A DNA stretch of 8,546 bases from Oxalobacteraceae bacterium UBA6018 (lineage in GTDB: Bacteria > Pseudomonadota > Gammaproteobacteria > Burkholderiales > Burkholderiaceae_D), in the NCBI GenBank assembly GCA_002428015.1, contig DIZW01000102.1, positions 3,428 through 11,973 on the forward strand, read 5' to 3'. Below, one piece after another: positions 1 through 5,684 of this stretch. A program made the translations under genes and the position numbers. The notes under the pieces were generated by a model. It worked only from the letters and a program-made list of their open reading frames with translations. It was not told the DNA's origin and searched no databases. Positions within the stretch are counted from its first letter, which is position 1. Each line of letters begins with the position of its first letter.

Positions 1-845
1 CCGTGCAGCACGTCCTGGTAGGCCGAGCGCACCGCGTGCATGAGCAGCTTGTCGCGCACGAAGCGGCCGTTCACGTAGAAGAACTGGCCGTCGGCGCGGG
101 CCTTGGAGGCGGTCGGCAGGCCGGCGTAGCCGTGCAGACGCAGCGGGCCGGCCGCTTCGTCGATCGGCAGGCGCGCCTCGGCGAAGTCGGTGCCGAGGAT
201 CTGCGCGCTGCGCTTGGCGATCTCGCTGACGTTCCAGTGGTCGATGGTGCGGCCGTTGTGCGACAGCGAGAAGGCCACGTCCGGCCGGGCCAGGGCGATG
301 CGCCTGACCACTTCGGCGCAGTGGCCGTATTCGGTCTGCTCGGACTTGAGGAATTTGCGCCGCGCCGGGGTGTTGAAGTACAGGTCCTGGACGTCGATGG
401 TGGTGCCGCAGGCGCCCGACGAGGGCGCCACCGTGCCCAGGTGCGAGCCGACGATCTCCCAGGCGTGGGGAGCGTCGGCCGTGCGCGAGGTGACGGCGAC
501 GGCGGCCACCGCGGCGATCGAGGCCAGCGCCTCGCCGCGAAAGCCGAGCGTGGCGACGTTTTCCAGGTCGGTCAGGGACGCGATCTTGGAGGTGGCGTGG
601 CGCGCCAGCGCCAGCGGCAGCTGCTCGGGCGCGATGCCGCGGCCATTGTCGGTGATGGCGATGCGTTTGACGCCGCCTTCCTCGAGCCGCACCGTGATCT
701 GGGTGGCGCCGGCGTCGAGCGCGTTCTCCAGCAGTTCCTTGACCACGGCGGAGGGACGTTCGACCACCTCGCCGGCGGCGATCTGCGAGATCAGTTGATC
801 GGGGAGGGCCTGGATCGGGCGGTGTGCGGGGACGGGGGCGTTCAT
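1..845 (-). CDS. mutL: DNA mismatch repair protein MutL, N-terminal part (3' end outside window)
   Basis: MutL is the ATPase that couples MutS mismatch recognition to the downstream strand-removal steps of mismatch repair. About 281 residues are visible: the GHKL ATPase domain and the start of the transducer domain. The GHKL motifs are all present: KELLENALDAGAT at residues 36-48 (E37 is the likely catalytic base, N41 the Mg-binding Asn), DNGRGI at 66-71, RHATSKI at 82-88 and GFRGEAL at 101-107. NTPARRKFLK at 158-167 is also typical. The C-terminal dimerisation/endonuclease domain lies outside, so it cannot be said whether this MutL carries an endonuclease motif. The start at 845 (MNAPV...) is chosen because family similarity begins just after it. 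An in-frame ATG at 893 would add 16 residues. Neither start has a clear Shine-Dalgarno, and a consensus TATAAT sits just upstream of 845. It is normally linked to amiB/amiC and miaA. Confidence 0.97.
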   Translation of the reverse strand, partial: MNAPVPAHRPIQALPDQLISQIAAGEVVERPSAVVKELLENALDAGATQITVRLEEGGVKRIAITDNGRGIAPEQLPLALARHATSKIASLTDLENVATLGFRGEALASIAAVAAVAVTSRTADAPHAWEIVGSHLGTVAPSSGACGTTIDVQDLYFNTPARRKFLKSEQTEYGHCAEVVRRIALARPDVAFSLSHNGRTIDHWNVSEIAKRSAQILGTDFAEARLPIDEAAGPLRLHGYAGLPTASKARADGQFFYVNGRFVRDKLLMHAVRSAYQDVLH

Positions 846-852
846 CGGTGGG

Positions 853-858
853 ATTATA
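853..858 (-). promoter_or_regulatory. Possible -10 box of mutL
   Basis: A perfect TATAAT reads leftward and ends only 7 bp before the mutL ATG at 845. A transcript from it would start at about 845-847, giving a leaderless or nearly leaderless mRNA. No good -35 hexamer is seen 16-18 bp upstream, so the call rests on the -10 alone. If mutL instead starts at 893 the hexamer lies inside the coding region. Confidence 0.35.
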
Positions 859-978
859 GCGTTGTTGCCGCCGCTATCGTCCGCTTCCGCCATCGCTAGC
901 CGGCGCCGGGATTTCTCTGCGCCCCATCAATTTCCCCGGTTGCGCATGCTGCCGACGGACATTCTGACCGCCCGGTGA

Positions 979-987
979 TGGTATGAT
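979..987 (+). promoter_or_regulatory. Extended -10 promoter for the DedA-family gene
   Basis: TGG followed by TATGAT forms an extended -10 element (TGnTATGAT). No convincing -35 is seen, which extended -10 promoters tolerate. Transcription would start near 994, leaving a leader of about 18 nt that contains AGGA (1003-1006), 5 nt before the ATG at 1012. This marks DedA as the first gene of its transcript, divergent from mutL. Confidence 0.5.
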
Positions 988-1011
988 TCGCGCCTACCTT
1001 TTAGGATAAAT

Positions 1012-1656
1012 ATGGATCTGATGCAATTTTTCGGCATGATCATGCATGTCGATCAAACTCTCGGCATGTTGCTGTCGAAGTACGGAATCTATGTGTACGC
1101 AGTGTTGTTTGCGATCATCTTCAGCGAAACCGGCCTGGTCGTCCTGTTCTTCTTCCCTGGCGATACCCTGTTGTTCATCGCGGGCGCGTTTTGCGCTACC
1201 GGACAGATGAACTACGCGCTACTGCTGGCGCTCCTGATCACCGCCGCCGTCACCGGCAATACACTCAATTACTGGATCGGCGAGGCCATCGGCCAGCGCG
1301 TGTTCACCCACGACTACCGCTGGATCAACAAGGACGCGCTGCGCCGCACCCATGACTTTTTCGAAAGACACGGCGGCAAGACCATCATCATGGCGCGCTT
1401 CGTCCCGGTGGTGCGCACCTTCGCGCCGTTCGTGGCCGGCGTGTCGGACATGACCCATGCCCGTTTCCAGCTCTACAACGTCACCGGCGCGGCCATGTGG
1501 GTGGTCAGCCTGGTGACCGGCGGCTACTTCTTCGGCAATATTCCGGTCGTGCGCGACCACCTGACCGCCATCGTGCTGTTCGGCGTGGGCGTGGCGGTGG
1601 TGCCGGTGGCGCTGGGTGGCTTGTGGAAGGTCGGACGCAAGGTGCTCAGCCGCTAG
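1012..1656 (+). CDS. DedA-family (SNARE-associated/VTT) inner-membrane protein
   Basis: This 214-residue polytopic membrane protein belongs to the DedA family. Members are linked to proton motive force maintenance, alkaline and drug tolerance (E. coli YqjA/YghB), and in some bacteria to recycling of undecaprenyl phosphate. The family signatures are clear: SETGLVVLFFFPGDTLL at 38-54, a G..LNYWIG segment at 82-90, and ARFVPVVRTFAPFVAG at 128-143 before the last hydrophobic segments (about 150-175 and 185-205). E39, D51, R129 and R135 match the charged residues reported as essential in YqjA (E39, D51, R130, R136), so it should be a functional transporter-type member. ATG at 1012 has AGGA 5 nt upstream. 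The next gene on the same strand is 134 bp away with a hairpin between them, so co-transcription is doubtful. The specific paralogue and substrate are not decided by sequence. Confidence 0.93.
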   Translation: MDLMQFFGMIMHVDQTLGMLLSKYGIYVYAVLFAIIFSETGLVVLFFFPGDTLLFIAGAFCATGQMNYALLLALLITAAVTGNTLNYWIGEAIGQRVFTHDYRWINKDALRRTHDFFERHGGKTIIMARFVPVVRTFAPFVAGVSDMTHARFQLYNVTGAAMWVVSLVTGGYFFGNIPVVRDHLTAIVLFGVGVAVVPVALGGLWKVGRKVLSR

Positions 1657-1687
1657 CGTGTCCCTTTGTCTTGTCCCTTCGTCACAA

Positions 1688-1714
1688 CCTGCCCGACTGC
1701 CCAGGTCGGGCGGG
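1688..1714 (+). terminator. Terminator-like hairpin after the DedA gene
   Basis: CCTGCCCGAC (1688-1697) pairs with GTCGGGCGGG (1705-1714) over 10 bp including one G-T pair, leaving a 7-nt loop. Its place 31 bp after the DedA stop suits an intrinsic terminator. What follows (TGAAGTTTCCT) is only a weak T stretch, so termination may be partial or factor-dependent. Confidence 0.42.
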
Positions 1715-1790
1715 TGAAGTTTCCTCGCAGATTCAAGTTTCCCTCTCTTTGCGCCGTTAACCAGACTGTAATTCACCATTCTGGATCCTC

Positions 1791-2822
1791 ATGCGTAACC
1801 TGATCGCCCTGATCGCTTGCTGCTTCGCCATGGCGACGGCAGGCGCGACCGATCCCCATGCCGCCGCGCCGGGGGCGGCGTCCGAGCACGCCGCCGCCGC
1901 CGAGCCGGCCAAGAGCATCATCCCGTCAATCAAGCCGTCGCTCGTGCCGTCCCTGGCGGCGGCCGCCCAGCGCGCCAAGGAGGACGACGCCGAGGTCGAC
2001 CTGTCGGCCAAGATCGCCGCGCGCCTGGCCGTCATGCGCGCCAACCAGGTCGCGCGCGCGGCCGCCGCCGCCAAGGCCAGGAAGATCGCCGCGCTGAAAA
2101 AACAGCAGCAGGCCGCCGCCGCGGTGGCCCCGCCACCCCCGTTTCACAGCGATACCTGGTCGTACGAGGGCGAGACCGGTCCCGCCGCCTGGGGCAAGAT
2201 CAACAGCGCCTGGACCAAGTGCGGCGCCGGCAACCGCCAGTCGCCGATCGATATCCGCGACGGCATCAAGGTCGAACTCGAACAGATCGTGTTCGACTAC
2301 AAGCCGTCCTCGTTCAGCGTGACCGACAACGGCCACACCGTCGAGGTCGACGTCAGCCCCGGTAACTACATCACGGTGCAGAACCGCACCTACGAGCTGA
2401 TCCAGTTTCACTTTCACCGGCCGTCCGAGGAGCGCATCAACGGCAAGAGCTTCGAGATGGTGGTGCACCTGGTGCATCGCGACGCCGAGGGCAAGCTGGC
2501 GGTGATCGCGGTCCTGCTCGAACGCGGCAAGGCCCAGGAGACCATCCAGGCGGTGTGGAACAATCTGCCGCTGGAAAAGCACGACACGGTGTCGCCCTCC
2601 GTGGTACTGGACGTGAACGATCTGCTGCCGGAGCGGCGCGACTACATCACCTACATGGGGTCGCTGACAACGCCGCCTTGCACCGAGGGCGTGCTGTGGA
2701 TGGTGATGAAGCAGCCGGTGCAGGCTTCGCCGGCGCAGATGGCCGTGTTCAGCCGCCTGTATCCGCTCAACGCGCGCCCGGTCCAGGCCAGCGGCGGCCG
2801 CGTGATCAAAGAATCGAACTAG
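1791..2822 (+). CDS. Secreted alpha-class carbonic anhydrase with Ala/Lys-rich N-terminal extension
   Basis: It catalyses reversible CO2 hydration, probably in the periplasm. A Sec-type signal peptide covers residues 1 to about 19. Residues 20-117 form a low-complexity Ala/Lys/Pro extension with a likely charged helix at about 60-110 (AKIAARLAVMRA, ARKIAALKKQQQ) ending in APPPP. The alpha-CA domain runs from about 122 to 340. Zinc ligands are H207 and H209 (QFHFHRPSEE) and H226 (VVHLVH). H182 in DNGHT matches the proton-shuttle His64 of human CA II. T293 and T294 in SLTTPPC match Thr199/200. C144 and C297 form the disulfide pair expected in bacterial alpha-CAs. At the Glu117 position of CA II this protein appears to have V224. 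The start at 1791 gives the signal peptide at once and has GGA 5 nt upstream. A weak TGTAAT at 1767-1772 may be a -10. At 343 residues it is about 100 longer than a typical bacterial enzyme because of the extension. Confidence 0.96.
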   Translation: MRNLIALIACCFAMATAGATDPHAAAPGAASEHAAAAEPAKSIIPSIKPSLVPSLAAAAQRAKEDDAEVDLSAKIAARLAVMRANQVARAAAAAKARKIAALKKQQQAAAAVAPPPPFHSDTWSYEGETGPAAWGKINSAWTKCGAGNRQSPIDIRDGIKVELEQIVFDYKPSSFSVTDNGHTVEVDVSPGNYITVQNRTYELIQFHFHRPSEERINGKSFEMVVHLVHRDAEGKLAVIAVLLERGKAQETIQAVWNNLPLEKHDTVSPSVVLDVNDLLPERRDYITYMGSLTTPPCTEGVLWMVMKQPVQASPAQMAVFSRLYPLNARPVQASGGRVIKESN

Positions 2823-2826
2823 GCCC

Positions 2827-2860
2827 GCGCGCGGCGGTTCGGCGCGTCGAGCCGGCGCGC
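2827..2860. terminator. GC-rich inverted repeat between convergent genes
   Basis: GCGCGCGGC (2827-2835) can pair with GCC-G-GCGCGC (2851-2860) with one bulged G and a 15-nt loop. It fills most of the 39 bp between the convergent carbonic anhydrase and mutarotase genes, where a shared terminator is expected. There is no T tract on either strand and the region is very GC-rich, so the pairing could be incidental. Confidence 0.22.
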
Positions 2861-2861
2861 A

Positions 2862-3659
2862 TCAAGCCAGCGTGATGGTGTGCTCGCCGTGCCAGGCGCT
2901 GTCGGGCGCGATCCGGTAGGGTTCGATCAGGGCCGCCTCCACGCACACGAAACGGCGGTACTCGTCGTCTTCCATGTCTGCCAGGGTGGCCGCGTCAACC
3001 GCGCCCGGATTCCACACCACGGCGTCGTGAAAGCCTTTCTGCGTGAGCACCAGCGTGGGGCCACCCGCGTCGATGGTGATCGGGCCTGGCACCGCGCTGA
3101 AGATCTGGTCGATCTTCTCGCCCACCGCCAGCGGCGCATCCTGCAGGCCGCCGATGCGCACGCGCGCCACGTCCTCCACGCCAAAATAGGTGTGCAGGGC
3201 GCTGGAAAAGTCGAAGCTCTCGCTGCCGTTGTTATGCACGTCCAGGCCGATGCGCAGCTCGGGGCCGCGCACCGTCACGCGCAGGGTCAATACGAAGTCG
3301 TGCGGCCAGGCGCGCGCCAGCACCGCCGGCAAATCGGCCCGGGTGAGGGTGAAGCGCGCGAACGCGGCGCCTTCGGTCAGCCCGCTATGGGTCATGCGCC
3401 AGTTGCTGATGCGGGCGAAGCCGTGGCGCAGGCCGGGTCCGCGTTCGGCGAACTGGGGGAAGATCACCGGCACGCCGCCGCGGATGGCGCGGCTGCTGTC
3501 CAGCGCCGAGCGGGCGCTGCAAAACAGGCGCTCCTGGCCGCCGGCCTTCCATGACACGAGGTGGGCACCGTACAGGGTGACGGTGGCCTGGGCGCCGTCG
3601 GGGGCAGTGATCTGGACAGCCGGCAGCGCGCCGTAGTCGACCATCGCGATTGCGGTCAT
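2862..3659 (-). CDS. D-hexose-6-phosphate mutarotase (glucose-6-phosphate 1-epimerase, YeaD-like)
   Basis: This 265-residue protein of the aldose-epimerase superfamily is expected to interconvert alpha and beta anomers of glucose-6-phosphate and related hexose phosphates in the cytosol. Supporting motifs are GGVPVIFPQF (61-70), RHGFAR with H79 (78-83), LHTYFG with H156 (155-160), VVWNPG (214-219) and VCVEAA with E241 (238-243). The two His and the Glu match the catalytic residues of the family. The ATG at 3659 is well supported by AAGGA 6 nt upstream (3666-3670). It lies 42 bp downstream of amiC on the same strand and may be the last gene of tsaE-amiC-mutarotase, although a short tandem repeat occupies the gap. 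The exact sugar phosphate is inferred from the family. A GalM-type free-sugar epimerase is less likely given the YeaD-like motifs. Confidence 0.9.
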   Translation of the reverse strand: MTAIAMVDYGALPAVQITAPDGAQATVTLYGAHLVSWKAGGQERLFCSARSALDSSRAIRGGVPVIFPQFAERGPGLRHGFARISNWRMTHSGLTEGAAFARFTLTRADLPAVLARAWPHDFVLTLRVTVRGPELRIGLDVHNNGSESFDFSSALHTYFGVEDVARVRIGGLQDAPLAVGEKIDQIFSAVPGPITIDAGGPTLVLTQKGFHDAVVWNPGAVDAATLADMEDDEYRRFVCVEAALIEPYRIAPDSAWHGEHTITLA

Positions 3660-3680
3660 CGGTTTTCCTTCTTGTTTTTG

Positions 3681-3710
3681 TTGAAGTCAGTCGAAGTCTG
3701 TTTAAGTCAG
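3681..3710. repeat. Three tandem imperfect 10-bp repeats between amiC and the mutarotase gene
   Basis: The units are TTGAAGTCAG, TCGAAGTCTG and TTTAAGTCAG, a consensus of TTGAAGTCAG with AAGTC invariant. They abut without gaps and are spaced exactly one helical turn. The third unit contains the amiC stop codon (3702-3704). The first lies about 8 bp upstream of the mutarotase Shine-Dalgarno. This could be a protein-binding array or replication slippage; nothing in the sequence decides. Confidence 0.6.
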
Positions 3711-5177
3711 GCGGCTCTTGGCCAGCGGCGGATTGCGCGCGAAGTAGTGCTTGATGCCCTTGGTGATGGCGTCCGCGATCTGGTCCTGGTAGTTATTGTC
3801 GCGCAGCTTGGCTTCTTCCTCAGGGTTCGAGATGAATGCCGTTTCGATCAGGATCGACGGGATGTCGGGCGCCTTGAGCACGGCGAAGCCGGCCTGTTCG
3901 ACCGCGCCGCGGTGCAGGCGCGCGATGCCGCCGATCTCGCCCAGCACGGCTTTGCCCAGCTTCATGCTGTCGTTGATCTGGGCCGTCGTCGACAGGTCCA
4001 GCAGCACGCTGGCGAGCTGCTTGTCGTGGCTGCGCATGTTGACCCCGCCGATGGAGTCGGCTAGGTTTTCCTTGTTGGCCAGCCAGCGCGCCGCGCTCGA
4101 GCTGGCGCCTTTTTCGGACAGCACGAACACCGACGAGCCGCGCGCGCTCGGCTCGACGAAGGCGTCGGCGTGGATCGATACGAACAGGTCGGCGTCGATC
4201 TTGCGCGCCTTGTCCACGCGCGTGCCGAGCGGGACGAAGTAGTCGCCATCGCGCGTGAGCATGACGCGGATGTTGGCCTGCTCCTCGAGCTTGAACTTGA
4301 GGCGCTTGGCGATCTGCAGCACCAGGTCTTTTTCGTGGGTGCCCGCCGCGCCGGTGGCGCCCGGGTCCTCGCCACCGTGGCCGGGGTCGAGCGCGATCGT
4401 GATCATGCGGATCACCTTGCCCAGCTTGGACCCCTGACGCGCTTCGCGTGCCGGGTCGCGCGCGCTGTCTCTCGCAGTATCGCGCGCCGTGCCTTGGGCG
4501 GGCTCCCTGGCGGCATCCGCGATCGGGTCGTGCGCAGGGTCAGGTTTCGGCTCGGCCCTGGCCAGCGTCCCCGGCGGCTCGGCCTGCTCGAGGGCCGGCG
4601 CCGCCGCGGTGGCGGGCGCAAGTTCGGGCGGCGCGTTCGGCGCCGGCACGCCGGCCGGCGCGCCCTGCGGCGACCATTCGCCTTTTTCGATCATCGCCGC
4701 GATCGGGTCCACCGGCGTGACCGGGTACAGATCGAAAATGAGGCGGTACTTGTAGCCGGCCACTGGGGCCAGCGAGAACACCTGCGGTTTGATCTCTTCC
4801 TTCAGGTCGAACACCAGTCGCACCACGTTCGGGCGGTTCTGGCCGACCCGCACCTGCTTGATGTAAGGGTCGCCCGACTGGATTTTCGCCACCAGGCTCT
4901 TGAGCGTGGAACTGAGCTCCAGGCCTTCGATGTCGACCACCAGCCGGTACGGGTCGGTGACGAGGAAGTGGGTGGTCTTCAGTTCGCTGTCGTTTTCCAG
5001 CGTGACGCGGGTGTAGTCGGCCGCGGGCCAGACCCGCACGCCGAGGATCTGCGCGGCGCGTGCCGGCAGGGCGCCCATGACCGACAGCAGCAAGGTGGCG
5101 CCGGCCTTGAGCATGGTGCGCCGCGCGAGCGGGGCGGCGATCAGGGAATCGGGGCGAAGGTGAGACGGTCGAGGCAT
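3702..5177 (-). CDS. amiC: N-acetylmuramoyl-L-alanine amidase AmiC (Tat-exported, AMIN + Amidase_3)
   Basis: This periplasmic zinc amidase cleaves the bond between N-acetylmuramic acid and L-Ala in peptidoglycan and splits the septum during cell separation. The 491 residues show, in order: a twin-arginine signal (ARRTMLKAG, R19-R20) with a probable cleavage after ARA (39-41); an AMIN domain at about 44-150 for septal targeting; a disordered Pro/Ala-rich linker at about 165-250 that includes a four-residue repeat; and the Amidase_3 domain at about 258-482. Zinc and catalytic residues are H267 (DPGHGGEDPG), E282 (HEKD), H336 (SIHADA) and E445 (IETAFISN). The segment at about 355-415 corresponds to the regulatory helix that blocks the active site until an EnvC/NlpD-type LytM activator binds. 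Start 5177 is the only ATG that keeps the Tat motif. It lies inside tsaE with a 37-bp overlap, implying co-expression and probably translational coupling. Confidence 0.97.
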   Translation of the reverse strand: MPRPSHLRPDSLIAAPLARRTMLKAGATLLLSVMGALPARAAQILGVRVWPAADYTRVTLENDSELKTTHFLVTDPYRLVVDIEGLELSSTLKSLVAKIQSGDPYIKQVRVGQNRPNVVRLVFDLKEEIKPQVFSLAPVAGYKYRLIFDLYPVTPVDPIAAMIEKGEWSPQGAPAGVPAPNAPPELAPATAAAPALEQAEPPGTLARAEPKPDPAHDPIADAAREPAQGTARDTARDSARDPAREARQGSKLGKVIRMITIALDPGHGGEDPGATGAAGTHEKDLVLQIAKRLKFKLEEQANIRVMLTRDGDYFVPLGTRVDKARKIDADLFVSIHADAFVEPSARGSSVFVLSEKGASSSAARWLANKENLADSIGGVNMRSHDKQLASVLLDLSTTAQINDSMKLGKAVLGEIGGIARLHRGAVEQAGFAVLKAPDIPSILIETAFISNPEEEAKLRDNNYQDQIADAITKGIKHYFARNPPLAKSRLT

Positions 5178-5626
5178 AGCAGACCCAGGTCGGACAACGC
5201 TTGCAATTCTACATCACGGCCGTCGCCGGCGACGCTGAGAATCACGTTCAGATCGGGGGGCGGCAACACCGGGTCGCCTTTTTCCGGCCACTCGACGATG
5301 CAGATCTTGTCGGCATTGAAATCTTCCCGGAAACCGGCGTCGAGGAATTCTTCCGGGCTGGACATGCGGTACAGGTCGAAGTGGATCAGCTCGACCGTGC
5401 GCCCGTCCAGCGCGATGCGGTAGGGCTCGGCCAGGGTGTAGGTCGGGCTCTTGACCTTGCCGACATGGCCGGCCGCGTGCAGCAGCGCGCGCGTGAGGGC
5501 GGTCTTGCCGGCACCGAGGTCGCCGTGGAGGTGGATCGAAAGGCCAGGAGCGAGCACGCGCGCCAGGGCCGCGCCCAGGGCGGCGGTGGCGTGTTCGTCG
5601 GGGAGGTGGGCTGTGAAATGCTGCAT
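5141..5626 (-). CDS. tsaE: tRNA threonylcarbamoyladenosine biosynthesis ATPase TsaE
   Basis: TsaE is the small P-loop ATPase that works with TsaB and TsaD to place threonylcarbamoyl on A37 of ANN-decoding tRNAs, a near-universal and usually essential modification. The 161 residues match the family length. Visible motifs are the Walker A GDLGAGKT (35-42), KSPTYTL (59-65), HFDLYR (82-87) and the family-typical VEWPEKG (111-117). Start 5626 (MQHFTAHLPDEH) is chosen because the open frame upstream, up to 5782, runs antisense into queG and does not look like TsaE. There is no clear Shine-Dalgarno. It is divergent from queG and overlaps the amiC start downstream. In enterobacteria nnr usually lies next to it; none is seen here. 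Confidence 0.97.
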   Translation of the reverse strand: MQHFTAHLPDEHATAALGAALARVLAPGLSIHLHGDLGAGKTALTRALLHAAGHVGKVKSPTYTLAEPYRIALDGRTVELIHFDLYRMSSPEEFLDAGFREDFNADKICIVEWPEKGDPVLPPPDLNVILSVAGDGRDVELQALSDLGLLCLDRLTFAPIP

Positions 5627-5684
5627 CGAATAGAATGTCGTGTTAAGTCGTCGCCTTTGATTGCCCACCATTGTAGCTGCCAGC
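5627..5684. promoter_or_regulatory. Divergent tsaE/queG intergenic region
   Basis: These 58 bp must hold or border the promoters for both genes. A leftward TACAAT (5675 to 5670) would give tsaE a leader of about 37 nt. A rightward TAGAAT (5631-5636) could serve queG. Neither has a recognisable -35, and no operator palindrome was seen, so only the location is well supported. Confidence 0.35.

Noticed and set aside
3..899. Long rightward open frame opposite mutL
   Set aside because: It is the antisense shadow of mutL: the leftward frame carries every GHKL motif, while this one is composition-driven Gly/Arg/Ala sequence with no family features.
4170..5423. Rightward open frame of 417 codons spanning amiC and tsaE
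   Set aside because: It is antisense to two clearly recognised genes and rich in Arg/Gly/His, as expected from high-GC third-position bias.
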